Below are positions 42,001 through 52,291 of a stretch of 64,000 nt of DNA, in pieces. The stretch comes from Zygnema cylindricum. Lineage: Eukaryota > Streptophyta > Zygnematophyceae > Zygnematales > Zygnemataceae. The DNA lies in the NCBI GenBank assembly GCA_037447655.1, contig JBBHKE010000729.1:1-64000 (forward strand), given 5' to 3'. The translations under genes were made by a program, and so were the position numbers. The notes beneath the pieces are model-generated. The model saw only the letters and a program-made list of their open reading frames with translations. It was not told where the DNA came from and searched no databases. Each line of letters starts with the position of its first letter. The stretch's first letter is position 1.

Positions 42001-42969
42001 GGAGATGAAGTAAATAGGTGAATGAGTATCATGGATGGATTAGACCACGATGTGGTGATAATGATTCAGAATATGATGAAAACACACAATCGTTTGGCGC
42101 AAAAATATATTTCAGCCGGAGAACGAATCCATGAAGCCCCTAAATTACGCTTAATACTAAAGTATACTGTTCAAAATTTAGACCAACCCAGCAGAACAAG
42201 TGGCAACAATTTTGGTTGACCCAACAGAAAATACTGAAGGAAGAGATATAGGATTGAATATTAGAGGAGGCAATTGAATGATGCGCATATTCGAGTCACA
42301 CGCATTATATGGCCCACTCTAATACCCACTACTATTTCCTTATGGTGAACTCTGGTGGCATTTTGGTTTGAAAATGACAAATGGAAGACGTGTGTCCCCA
42401 AGAGCATATGATGCCTATCGTTTATTTACACGTGCTAGAGAAAACCATTTAATACATAAAGCCGGTCGCCTATTCCAACAGTATTGTGTGGACCAGTATA
42501 CAAAAGCGGAGCAACAACGACTTAAGTTCTAGCGTGAGAATCAACGTACTTTGCGCGTAGAGTTGTATGGGGGATTAATGGATTTGATACCACGCGACCA
42601 ATGTGTCGTAACCAATGGACGAGGCAACAAAGTCACGCAAACATTTCGGCAACAAATGATGTCATGTTAAACCAACGCAATGAAGAGCTTTCAAGAACAG
42701 GGCGACACATCATGTTAGCGCCAAGCTTCATAGGTGGTGATAGGTATATGCAACAACAATACCAAAATGCAATGGCAATTGTCCGCGCACTCGGCAAGCC
42801 TAGTTTATTTATAACGATCACATGTAATCCTAACTGGAAAAAAATGAAAAAATCATTGAAACTGGGAGAGATTGCCTCCAACCTGTTGTTTTTAGGAAGA
42901 TTCAATTTCATACATGCGTGCGCGTATTTGTGTGCGCACATAATTACTGGAATTACTGTCGAGGCTTGA
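39094..42969 (+). pseudogene. Helitron replicase (Rep) 5' portion, degenerate and interrupted
   Basis: N-terminal part of a rolling-circle Helitron protein. Segments in order: Arg/Gln/Glu-rich leader (39094-39400); ETGDQRIERLRQER (39750-39823); continuation after element G (41183 onward); Helitron-like N domain with KWARETVGVCCVLGKVQL, IRSYNMVFSFTSLG and FRIQENICHRIGQLLP (41690-42010); a stop-broken stretch with YPLLFPYGELWWH and GRLFQQYCVDQY (42300-42520); and GRHIMLAPSFIGG, RYMQQQYQNAMAIVRALGKP and FITITCNPNW (42695-42840). The catalytic HxH and YxxxK Rep motifs and the helicase are missing beyond 42969. A block of about 350 bp at 39400-39750 interrupts the leader and may be an intron or insertion. 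Removing element G restores the frame. Confidence 0.85.
39824..41177 (+). mobile_element. LTR element G inserted in the Helitron gene
   Basis: Flanked by GTGAG (39819-39823) and ATGAG (41178-41182), a 5-bp duplication with one change. It starts TGTTGAATTTGAAAG. A TTTTAGGGGGAG polypurine tract precedes a 3' LTR at 40093-41177 that ends GGACAACA. The interior is reduced to about 250 bp, so it is non-autonomous. The LTR resembles that of C (GACAACGCAGCTGCGG; GTGGTAGCT words near 40490). Confidence 0.78.
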
Positions 42970-43081
42970 ACATATTTGCGGATTGGGGGAGTAAATGTAC
43001 GAGTGAAATTAAAGCGACGTAAGGAACAAATTGAGAGGAGCGAAATGCGTTGGGAAATGGACAACGGATCGCGAAGCGATC
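42970..43081 (+). repeat. Fragment of a G-type LTR
   Basis: Resembles 40163-40295 in the G LTR (GATTGGGGGAGTAAATGTACG; AAATGGACAACGGATCGCGAAGCGAT). It separates the truncated Helitron from element F. Confidence 0.6.
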
Positions 43082-44063
43082 TGCAATTCTGTGTCCTCCA
43101 TTTGGACAAAGAATGAGGAAGCCTCTAGGTAATTTTTGACTAACCCACTTTCAACGAGAGCAACTGCTACCCTAACAGATAAATAGATAACTTGACTGCA
43201 CCCCTATGCAGTCTAGACTCCCCTGAGTCCACAGCAAAAAGAATCACTGAAAACGCCTTACCAGGCGATTAATTATCAAGCGGCAAAGATGCCAATATTT
43301 ATACAAGATTGTTGGGAGAGAGGCGGGTACCTCCTCAATCCGCTAAGTCCCAAACCCTCTCACAGCCCCTATCTACTGAAGTACGGGACCAATCAAAAGA
43401 CTGTATAGTACAGAAAAGTACCATGGCCGATGTACTTTCTGTACGGCCTGTGTACGACAAGGCCATGGAGTGGACGCCTGTCTCCTCCGAACTTGTCCTC
43501 ACGCTCCCCGGGATTCCGGCTTCCCAATGCCATATTGCCACGTGTCGCCTGGTTATGTTACATCCGTAAACTGCCAAAGCGGCCATTCCAAGATCTTGGC
43601 GATGATGTGAGCCGTCGGATCTAAGTCGGTTTTAATTCCCAACCGTTCAAAACAAATGTCCGGTACACTTAATTTCCCAACTAGTTTCTATGTATCCTAT
43701 TTGTAATTCCGTTAATCGGATTAGTCGTCTATCTAATGTTTAAATAGCTATCGAACCCTATGTATCCTAACGGACTACCACGACAGACTGGTAAGGGTTG
43801 ACGGCTATGCCTTGCCCTACCGATCGGAGGTTCGAGTCCTATCGGACTCAACCTTTTTGGTTGAGAGTGACTTAGGTCACTCTTAAGCCCTGCCTATGGA
43901 GCTAAGGCAGCCATGGCTCCACCGCCCTCTCTCTCCTTCAGTGACTACAACAAGTATAGGGGTCAAAGAGAGAAGGTGGAGGCAAGGTGCCACTGCTTTT
44001 CTTTTCCTTCTTATTTTAATTAAGACCTAGAAAATACCTCCCCTAAATCTAGTGATTTCAACA
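43082..44063 (-). repeat. Element F LTR (minus orientation)
   Basis: Runs from TGCAATTCTGTGTCCTCCAT (the complement of the LTR end with the gag ATG) to GTGATTTCAACA. It has CACGTG at 43539-43544, a GTAC palindrome near 43408-43445, a strong tRNA-like region with a perfect B box (GGTTCGAGTCC, 43829-43839) and hairpin 1 at 43917-43981. The polypurine tract complement follows at 44064. Confidence 0.85.
43772..43846 (+). other. tRNA-like sequence inside the F LTR
   Basis: On the plus strand (antisense to F): a D-arm-like GACTGGTAAGGG, an intervening stretch and GGTTCGAGTCC, an exact pol III B-box/T-loop consensus, with a partial T-stem. No complementary acceptor stem and no convincing anticodon arm were found, so I do not call a functional tRNA gene. 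The homologous place in other LTRs carries GGATC(A/G)AATCC. Confidence 0.45.
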
Positions 44064-44421
44064 CTCCCCTTATTTTCTAGTCAAGTTTAATTTCTCTTTT
44101 AATCCACATATTCTCTACAATACTTTAGCTTGGGAGACGCCACAGGCTTTGTCATCATATCAGCCACCATTTCCCCATCACTCCTATATACCAAATTCAC
44201 AATTTTATTTTCCACTTTTTCCCTCAGAAAGCTCAATCTTATATCCATATGCTTAGCTTTGAAATGGTGTTTTGGATTGGCTGCAATAACAATTGCAGCC
44301 TAATTGTCACAAAACACTTCATGTAATCCCTTCTTCATGTACCCTAATTTTTGCAACAAGGACTTCATCCACATCAGCTCTTTCACAGCAGAACAAGAGG
44401 CCATGTACTCAGCCTCCATAG
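44064..44421 (-). pseudogene. Element F RNase H C-terminal remnant
   Basis: Minus-strand end of a copia pol: TMEAEYMASC at the broken end (44421), then VKELMWMKSLLQKLGYM, CDN-AAIVIAANPKHHFKAKHMDIRL and a DGEMVADMMTKPVASPKL tail. One in-frame stop replaces Gln after CDN. It is cut at 44421 by the family-A array, and the upstream part of F was not found in the window. Confidence 0.85.
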
Positions 44422-45615
44422 TGTTGAAATTGAAGTATTTTCTAGGTCTAGAGATTGTAAAATAAAAAAGGCAAAAAGGGGACACTGACAACCTACCTCT
44501 AACTCTTCACTCAAGTCCCCACACTTGTCGCAGTCATTGAAGACTTGAAGAGGAGTTAGATCCATGGCTGCCTAGGCTGTCCAAAGTGGACAGGAAGGCA
44601 ATTCTTAATAGAGTTATCTAAAAGGTGTGACGGACCTAGGATTTGATCGTGGTACCTGCCGTCCGTCAAACTAGCCGTTCGCTTTAACCAACAAGTCTAA
44701 ATACAGTGCTAGAGTACAATGGGTTTGACAGATGTTTTTATTCGTACACGTAGACTAGTTCGTCTAACGGGAATAGATACGTAATGCATAGATACAGTTT
44801 TGTATAGTACGGAGTACGATTTAATGTATTTTATAAAACGGATACCACGCATTTGTTTCGAACGCGAAACAAATATCGCACGTATATTTTGCAACGGCTA
44901 CAATTGTATCCGGTTTGATCGGACGGCCACGATAGGCGCCGCGATCACGGATTATGTACTTTTGGCGTTTTTCAATCATCGCCACGTCATGTGACACGTG
45001 GCGCGACAATGTTGGATTGCGGCGACTCCGGAGATTGCGGTAACAAATCCGGCTATGACACATATCGACATTTTGGCCATGTTGTACAATGTCCATACAG
45101 AAAGTACATCGGCACCTGTACTTTTCTGTACGACACACTAATTTGATTGGTGTTGTACTTCAGTAGATAGAGTTTTAGAGAGGGAATAGGACTTAGAAAA
45201 TTTTGGGTAAGTAGCTGCCTCTCCTAGAGAGCACCTTGTATAAATGGCAAACTTTGGCCAGCCATAACTATCAATTTACTTGACCATTTTCAGTGATTCT
45301 TTTTGCTGCGAACTCAAGGGAGTCCAGGCTACACAGCGGTGTAGTCGGTCAGAGTTTTTGTCTGCCAGGGTGGCGTTATTTCTAAGGGGAAGTCAAAGTG
45401 GGTGAATGTGTCCAAATCTCATATTCTAACTTTGCATTCTGTGGTGGAACTGACCACACAGAAAGTGTTATTTCACAGGGGTGAATCTATATTTGGGTTC
45501 TGATTGTCAAGGGGTCAGTCATTTGGGTTTATATCAACTTGGAGTCGGCACTATCTAGATAAGCTTCTTTTTGGATCTGCTTACTCTGAGGGCCAATGGA
45601 GGTCTCAGAGTTTCA
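44422..45615 (+). repeat. Family A LTR (outer subfamily)
   Basis: TGTTGAAATTGAAG to GAGTTTCA. Hairpin 1 at 44499-44559; T-arm complement within TGACGGAC/GTCCGTCA at about 44628-44669; CACGTG near 44995; GTAC palindrome near 45098-45132; TATAAAT near 45239. Confidence 0.9.
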
Positions 45616-46942
45616 GGTTATGGGCCCACCATCTAGGGTGCCTATGTTTGATGGAACAGGCTTCACTTATTGGGAGTTTACAATGGCGGGATTGCTTTTC
45701 GAAAAACACTTATGGGGAATTGTTTCGGGACAAGTGAGATGTCCGCCACCTGGATTTGGAGGAGCTTACTATGGAGATTCATTTGAGGCTGCCCAGAATA
45801 TCAACCGGAGTTCAGATGCAACGGAAGGTGAAGGGAAAAATCTTTTGGTGGATGGGGAAATAGGGGAGAAGGAAAAAGGGACACCTATGGTGAGGGGAGC
45901 TAGGCTCTCAGCTATGGTACCACATGTATGGAATAAAACTGAAGAAAATGACAAGAAAATATGGGAATACAAAAACACTATAGCAAAACATCTCATACTT
46001 AGATATGTGTCTAAGTCGATAGCTATCACTCTTTTAAGTCTAACCAAGTCTTCAAATATATGGGAAGCACTAATTCAGATTTATAAGAGTGAGACTATTC
46101 AGAGGCAGCAATTAGTGAAACAGGAAATAGATGCCTACGTTTATAAAGGCGGTAGCATGATAGAGTTTTGCAATGATATTGCTGCGTTATATGTTGAGCT
46201 TACTAGTGCGGGATATGTAGAATCTGAGGAGAGTAAGATTAATACACTACTTATGAAACTCCCAGATGAGTACGAAAACATAATTTGTCGTATGCAGGCA
46301 ATGGATGGCTCCTCATGGACTTGGAGCTTTACCATGGGGATAATTCTTGTGAGGGAAAGCACTTTGGAGCTTCGTAGGGGAAGGGACAGGGTCAATGCAT
46401 TTTCAGCTGGTGGTGATTGGCGGAAGCGTGATGAGAAGAACGGCGATGACGAGCGGAAGCATGATGAGAGGAACGGTGGTGATGAGCGGAAGCGTGATGA
46501 GAGAAACGGTGGTGACGAGCGGAAGCGTGACGAGAGAAAGAAAGACAAAGGTAAACCTTATCGGAACTTTGGTGGAAAGAGAAGGAGAGGAAAAGAAAGT
46601 GGAGTTTTGAAAAAGGGGGTTTGCTTCTTTTGTAGGGAACCGGGTCATTATATGGAGGAATGCCCTTGTTTGGAAAAACTTAGAAGTTGGAATGTGGATG
46701 AGGAGGAAGAAAGGGAAGAGGAGAAAGAGGATGAAGATATTGTAGAGCTTCTCCGGATTAGTAGTATGGGGAACAGAGAAAAGAACACATAAATTCCACG
46801 AAAGCAACAGTGAGCTTTTGGAGGTATAAGGGAAGTAAAGAGAGAGGAGATACTTGAGGGAGTTCAAAATATTGAGGATAGTTTCATAGATATTTTGGAA
46901 ACAGAAAACTGGTCGGAAAGGGAGACTTCAACGGATTCCGAG
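45596..46942 (+). pseudogene. Family A Gag, copy 3 (truncated)
   Basis: Starts as in copies 1 and 2 and stays open for 398 codons through the zinc knuckle (CFFCREPGHYMEEC), then stops at 46790 where the other copies continue. It has one more charged repeat unit (RKRDERNGGDE) than copies 1 and 2. The remaining interior is cut at the TDSE position, directly joined to the next LTR at 46943. The RNase H remnant is absent. Confidence 0.85.
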
Positions 46943-48106
46943 TGTTGATATTTGAGTATTTTCTAGGTCTGTATTATAATAGGAAAAATGTAGAGGCGGT
47001 CTACCTCTAACTCCCTTTACCAAGCCCCCACACTTGTTGTAGTCACTGAAGGCTGGGTAGGGTGATAGGGCCATGGCTGCCTAAAGCTTTGTAGCAGACA
47101 GTTAGCAGAAAATAGATGGGTTTACTAAAAGTATTGACGGACCCATGAATTGATCCTGGTACCTGCCGTCCGTCAATGTAGCCATTAGCTTTGTCCGTTT
47201 AGTCTAGGACTAGTGCTAGGACATATAGGGTTTGATAATTATATAAATATGTACACGTAGACGAATTCATTTAACGGCGCAAAAAGATCCTTAGTACATA
47301 GAAACAATCTAGTGAACTATGGTTTACGCGAAACTGATACCGCGCATTTGTTTTGACGGCGAAACAAATACCGCGCACTTATTTTCGACGGGTAAGAATG
47401 GATACCAGATTTAATCGACGGCCGTGGTGCTAGCCGAGATTCCGGAATGGCCGCCTTGGCGTTTTCTGACGCCGCCACTCCGGATGAAACGTGGAAATGC
47501 GCTGGAGGATTGCGGAATCTCCGGAGCGCAAGATAACAAGTTTGGGTGTGACATTTGTCACTCGTATGGTCTTGTCGTACAATTTCCGTACAGAAAGTAC
47601 TCCGGCGCCTGTACTTCTATGTACGGTACAGTCCTGTGATTGGCGCCGTACTTCAGTAGAAGGGGTTTAGAGAGGGACTAGAACTTAGAATATTTCTGGT
47701 AGGTAGATGCCTCTCCCAGAGAGCACCTTGTATAAATGGCAAACTTTGGCCAACCATAACTATCAATTCAGTTGACCAAATTCAGTGATTCTTGGTGCTG
47801 CGGACTCATGGGAGTCCACGCTACACAGGGGTGTAGTCGGTCAGAGTTTTTTCCTGCTTGGGTGGCTGCATTTCTAAGGGAAAGTCAAAGTGGGGAATGT
47901 TATCCTAAACTCATATTCTAACTTTGCATTCTGTAGTGAAACTGAGAACACAGAAAGTCTTATTTCACAGGGGTGAAGCTGTAATGGGGTTTTGATTGTC
48001 AAGGGGTCAATCATTTGGGTTTATATTAACTTGGAGTCGTCACTATCTAGATTAGCTTCCTTTGGACCTGCGAATTCTGTGTGGCAATGGAGCCCATAGA
48101 ATTTCA
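46943..48106 (+). repeat. Family A LTR (inner subfamily)
   Basis: TGTTGATATTTGAG to ATAGAATTTCA. Hairpin 1 at about 47007-47070; T-arm complement hairpin TGACGGAC/GTCCGTCA at 47135-47175; GTAC palindrome 47586-47626 (nearly perfect, CCGTAC to GTACGG); TATAAAT near 47731. The gag ATG is at 48087. Confidence 0.9.
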
Positions 48107-49994
48107 GGTTATGGGCCCACCATCTAGGGTGCCTATGTTCGATGGAACAAACTTCACTTATTATGAGTTCACGATGGAGGGATTGCTTTTCAAGAAGCAC
48201 TTGTGGGGAATTGTTTTGGGACAAGTGAGGTGTCCGCCACCCGGCTTTGGTGGAGCTCACTATGGACAATCATCTGGGGCTGCCCTGAAAACCAACCAGA
48301 GTTCAGATGCAACGGAAGGTGAAGGGAAAATCATTACCGTGGAAGGGGAAATAGGGGAGAAGGATAAAGGGACACCTATGGTGAGGGGAGCTAGGCTCTC
48401 GGCTATGGTTCCACTTGTGGGGGTTATAACTGAACCAAAAACTGAAGAAAATGATAGAAAAATTTGGGAATATAAAAACACTATAGCAAAACATCTTATA
48501 CTTAGATATGTGTCTAAGTCTATAGCTATCACTCTTTTTAATCTAACCAAGACGTCGGAAATTTGGGACACACTAATTCAGATTTATAAGAGTGAGACTA
48601 TACAGAGGCAGCAGTTAGTAAAACAGGAAATAGAGGCCTATGTTTATAAAGGCGGTAGCATGATAGATTTTTGCAATGATATTGCTGTGTTATATGTTGA
48701 GCTTGCTAGTGCGGGATATGTAGAATCTGAGGAGAGAAAGATTAATACAGTAATCATGAAGCTCCCATATGAGTACGAAGACATCATTTACCGTATGCAG
48801 GGAATGGATGTCTCCTCATGGACTTGGAGCATTACCATGGGGATAATTCTTGTGAGGGAAAGCACCTTGGAGCTTCGTAGGGGAAGTGAGAGGGTGACTA
48901 CATTTACAGCTGGTGGTGACTGGCGGAAGCGTGATATGAGGAACGACGGTGACGAGCAGAAGCGTGATGAAAGGAAGAAGGACAAAGGTAAACCTTATCG
49001 AAACTTCGGTGGAAGGAGAGGGAGAGGAAAAGAAAGGGGAACTTTGAAAAAGGGGGTTTGCTTCGCTTGTAGGAAACCGGGTCACTATATGGAGAAGTGT
49101 CTTCGTTTGGAAGAACTTAGAAGTTGGAGTGTGAATGAGGAGGAAGAAGGGGAAGAGGAGAAAGAGGATGAAAAAATCTTGGAGCTTCTTCACTTCGGTA
49201 GAATGGAGAAGAGAGAAAAGTACACAAAAATTCCACAAAGGCAACAGTGTGCTTTTGGAGGTATAAGAGAAGTAAAGAGAGAGGAGGTACTTGAGGATGT
49301 CGAGGAGTGTAGAGTGTATGACTTAGAAATGAGAAAGTCAGATCTAGGATCCATAAGTGAAAACGGGAAAGATAAAATTAATGAGGATAATTTTATAGAT
49401 AATAGGGAAACAGAAAACTGGTCGAAAAGGGAGACTTCAACAGATTTCGAGGAAAGGGGAGAAGTGAAACTCGAAGAGGTTTTAAACGATAGGGGAGAAG
49501 AGAAATATTTGATTAAAGGTTTAGGGGAGAAGAAATATTTATTGGGAATTAAAACAGAAACTAATAGTGGAAAGAAATCCATGGGAGAAAGTGAGGAAAG
49601 TTTATTTTTTGCGGGTAATGGGTTTGACATCGCTAAAGAGAGTGATGGTATTTATGAAGGTGTGCCTGTAAAAGGGTTAACATCTGGGTGTATGTTGCAG
49701 ATTGGAGATAGGGCTGGCTGTTTGGATTGTAACAAAGAAATCGGGTTGTGTGTGGATGAAAAAGTGATGAGGTGGACAAAATCTTTGCTCGAGGTTATGA
49801 AAATTGCGATGCTTGATAAAATATGTGATCAGCAAGATGGAATTTTTATTTCAGCTAATCTAATGAACCTTTTAAAATGTGAGGGTATTGGCATAAAGGT
49901 CTATAAAAAGAAAAGGAAAAGGAAAAGAGAAAAAAAAAAATATTGGGAGGGAGTATTTTGGTTTTTTTGTGTGTGGAAGTTGAAAGGAAAATAG
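48087..49994 (+). CDS. Family A Gag with RNase H remnant, copy 4
   Basis: About 635 residues, open throughout, beginning MEPIEFQVMGPPSR in the LTR. Gag core, a shorter charged repeat region (two units), zinc knuckle CFACRKPGHYMEKC, QQCAF word, acidic region and RNase H remnant (SGCMLQIGDRAGCLDC, then MRWTKSLL). The C-terminal end is shifted after the Lys-run compared with copies 1 and 2 (KYWEGVFWFF in place of EGMFVYLF), probably from slippage in the A-run. It diverges clearly from copies 1-3 yet keeps a long open frame, which suggests past coding constraint. Confidence 0.8.
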   Translation: MEPIEFQVMGPPSRVPMFDGTNFTYYEFTMEGLLFKKHLWGIVLGQVRCPPPGFGGAHYGQSSGAALKTNQSSDATEGEGKIITVEGEIGEKDKGTPMVRGARLSAMVPLVGVITEPKTEENDRKIWEYKNTIAKHLILRYVSKSIAITLFNLTKTSEIWDTLIQIYKSETIQRQQLVKQEIEAYVYKGGSMIDFCNDIAVLYVELASAGYVESEERKINTVIMKLPYEYEDIIYRMQGMDVSSWTWSITMGIILVRESTLELRRGSERVTTFTAGGDWRKRDMRNDGDEQKRDERKKDKGKPYRNFGGRRGRGKERGTLKKGVCFACRKPGHYMEKCLRLEELRSWSVNEEEEGEEEKEDEKILELLHFGRMEKREKYTKIPQRQQCAFGGIREVKREEVLEDVEECRVYDLEMRKSDLGSISENGKDKINEDNFIDNRETENWSKRETSTDFEERGEVKLEEVLNDRGEEKYLIKGLGEKKYLLGIKTETNSGKKSMGESEESLFFAGNGFDIAKESDGIYEGVPVKGLTSGCMLQIGDRAGCLDCNKEIGLCVDEKVMRWTKSLLEVMKIAMLDKICDQQDGIFISANLMNLLKCEGIGIKVYKKKRKRKREKKKYWEGVFWFFCVWKLKGK

Positions 49995-50012
49995 AATGGA
50001 AAATAATGGGAG

Positions 50013-50435
50013 TGTTGATATTTGTGTATTTTCTAGGTCTGTAAATAGGATAGAAAAAGGCAGAGGCAGTCTGCATCTAACTCCCCTCTCCAAAGCCACC
50101 ACACTTGTTGTAGTCACTAAAGTCTGGATAGGGAGCTAAAGCCATCTAGGCTACACAGGGGTGTAATCGGTCAGAATGTTTGCCTGCCAAGGTGGCTGCA
50201 TTTCTAAGGGAAAGTCAAAGTGGGTGAATGTGTCCAAATCTCATATTGTAACTTTGCATTCTGTGGTGGAACTGAGCACACAGAAAGTCGTATTTCTCAG
50301 GGGTGAAGCTATAATGGGGTTCTGATTGTCAAAGGGTCAATCATTTGGGTTTATATAAACTTGGAGTCGGCACTATCTAGATTAACTTCTTTTGATCTGC
50401 GAATTATGTGTGGCAATGGAGCCCATAGAATTTCA
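50013..50435 (+). repeat. Family A LTR with large internal deletion
   Basis: Keeps the first ~130 bases and the last ~290. The join at GCCATC/TAGGCTACACAGG removes most of U3, including the tRNA-complementary hairpin, GTAC palindrome and TATA box. It cannot be a normal promoter. Confidence 0.88.
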
Positions 50436-52278
50436 GATTATGGGCCCACCATCTAGGGTGCCTATGTTCGATGGAACAGACTTCACTTATTGGGAGTTCA
50501 CGATGGAGGGATTGCTTTTCGAGAAGCACTTATGGGGAATTGTTTCGGGACAAGTGAGATGTCCGCCACCCGGCTTTGGAGGAGCTTACTATGGAGAATC
50601 ATCTGAGGCTGCCCAGAATATCAACCGGAGTTCACATGCAACGGAAGGTGAAGGGAAAAACCTTGCCGTGGATGGGGAAATAGGGGAGAAGGAAAAAGGG
50701 ACACCTATGGTGAGGGGAGCTAGGCTCTCACCTATGGTACCACCTGTAGGGATTAAAACTGAAGAAAATGAAAGAAAAATATGGGAATACAAAAACACTA
50801 TAGCAAAACATCTCATACTTAGATATGTGTCTAATTCAATAGCTATCACTCTTTTAAATCTAACCAAGTCTTCGAAAATCTGGGAAACACTAGTTCACAT
50901 TTATAAGAGTGAGACTATACAGAGGCAGCAATTAGTAAAACAGGAAATAGAAGCCTATGTTTATAAAGGCGATAGCATGATAGAGTTTTGCAATGATATT
51001 GCTGCGTTATATGTTGAGCTTGCTAGTGCGGGATATGTAGAATCTGAGGAGAGAAAGATTAATACACTAATCATGAAGCTCCCATATGAGTACGAAGACA
51101 TCATTTACCGTATGCAGGGAATGGATGTCTCCTCATGGACTTGGAGCATTACCATGGGGATAATTCTTGTGAGGGAAAGCACCTTGGAGCTTCGTAGGGG
51201 AAGTGAGAGGGTGACTGCATTTACAGCTGGTGGTGACTGGCGGAAGCGTGATATGAGGAACGACGGTGACGAGCGGAAGCGTGATGAAAGGAAGAAGGAC
51301 AAAGGTAAACCTTATCGAAACTTCGGTGGAAGGAGAGGGAGAGGAAAAGAAAGGGGAACTTTGAAAAAGGGGGTTTGCTTCGCTTGTAGGAAACCGGGTC
51401 ACTATATGGAGGAGTGTCCTCGTTTGGAAGAACTTAGAAGTTGGAGTGTGAATGAGGAGGAAGAAGGGGAAAAGGAGAGAGAGGATGAAGAAATCTTGGA
51501 GCTTCTTCACATCAGTAGAATGGAGAAGAGAGAAAAGAACACAGAAATTCCACGAAGACAACAGTGTGCTTTTGGAGGTATAAGGGAAGTAAAGGGAAGA
51601 GAGGTACTTGAGGGAGTTAGACATGATGTGGATGTCAAGGAGTGTAAAATTTTTGACTTAGAAAAGAGTAAGTCGGATCTAGGATCAATCATTGAAAAAG
51701 GGAAAAATAAAAATAATAAGGATAATTTTATAGATATTTTGGAAAAAGAAAACTGGTTGGAAAAAGAGACTTCTACGGATTCCGAGGATAGAGGAGAAGG
51801 GAAATATTTAATGAAAGGTTTAGGGGAGGAGAAATGTTTTTTGAGAATAAAAATAGAAAGTGATAGTGGAAAGAAATCGATGGGAGAGAGTGAGGAAAGT
51901 TCAATTTTTGGGGGTAATGGGTTTGGCATCACTAAAGGGAGTGATGGCATTTATGAGGGTGTGCCTGTAAAAGGGTTAGCATCTGGGTGTGTGTTGCAGA
52001 TTGGAAATGGGGCTGGCTGTTTGGATTGCAAGAGGGAAATTGGATTTAGTGTGGATGGAAAGGAGATGAGGTGGATAAAATCTTGGCTCGGATTTATGAA
52101 AAGTGGGATGCTAAATAAAATGCGTGGTCCAATTATTATTTTGGTTCATCTAAAGCACTATTGTAAATACGAGAGTAATTTTCTTAAGTTTATGAAAGGT
52201 AAAGGAAAAAGAAAAAAAAAGGGGGGGGAGGGGATATTTGTTTATTTGTTTGTGGAAGTTGAAAGGAAAATAGACTAG
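50416..52278 (+). CDS. Family A Gag with RNase H remnant, copy 5
   Basis: About 620 residues, open, starting MEPIEFQIMGPPSR at the ATG in the LTR end; the primer site has one change (GATTATGGG). Same domains: Gag core, two charged repeat units, knuckle CFACRKPGHYMEEC, RRQQCAF, acidic region, then the RNase H remnant SGCVLQIGNGAGCLDC and MRWIKSWL. It ends EGIFVYLFVEVERKID, like copies 1 and 2. The preceding LTR lacks its promoter, so independent expression is doubtful. Confidence 0.8.
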   Translation: MEPIEFQIMGPPSRVPMFDGTDFTYWEFTMEGLLFEKHLWGIVSGQVRCPPPGFGGAYYGESSEAAQNINRSSHATEGEGKNLAVDGEIGEKEKGTPMVRGARLSPMVPPVGIKTEENERKIWEYKNTIAKHLILRYVSNSIAITLLNLTKSSKIWETLVHIYKSETIQRQQLVKQEIEAYVYKGDSMIEFCNDIAALYVELASAGYVESEERKINTLIMKLPYEYEDIIYRMQGMDVSSWTWSITMGIILVRESTLELRRGSERVTAFTAGGDWRKRDMRNDGDERKRDERKKDKGKPYRNFGGRRGRGKERGTLKKGVCFACRKPGHYMEECPRLEELRSWSVNEEEEGEKEREDEEILELLHISRMEKREKNTEIPRRQQCAFGGIREVKGREVLEGVRHDVDVKECKIFDLEKSKSDLGSIIEKGKNKNNKDNFIDILEKENWLEKETSTDSEDRGEGKYLMKGLGEEKCFLRIKIESDSGKKSMGESEESSIFGGNGFGITKGSDGIYEGVPVKGLASGCVLQIGNGAGCLDCKREIGFSVDGKEMRWIKSWLGFMKSGMLNKMRGPIIILVHLKHYCKYESNFLKFMKGKGKRKKKGGEGIFVYLFVEVERKID

Positions 52279-52291
52279 AAAATAAGGCGAG

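Noticed and set aside
43772-43846. Functional tRNA gene
   Set aside because: Perfect B box, but no complementary acceptor stem and no proper anticodon arm.
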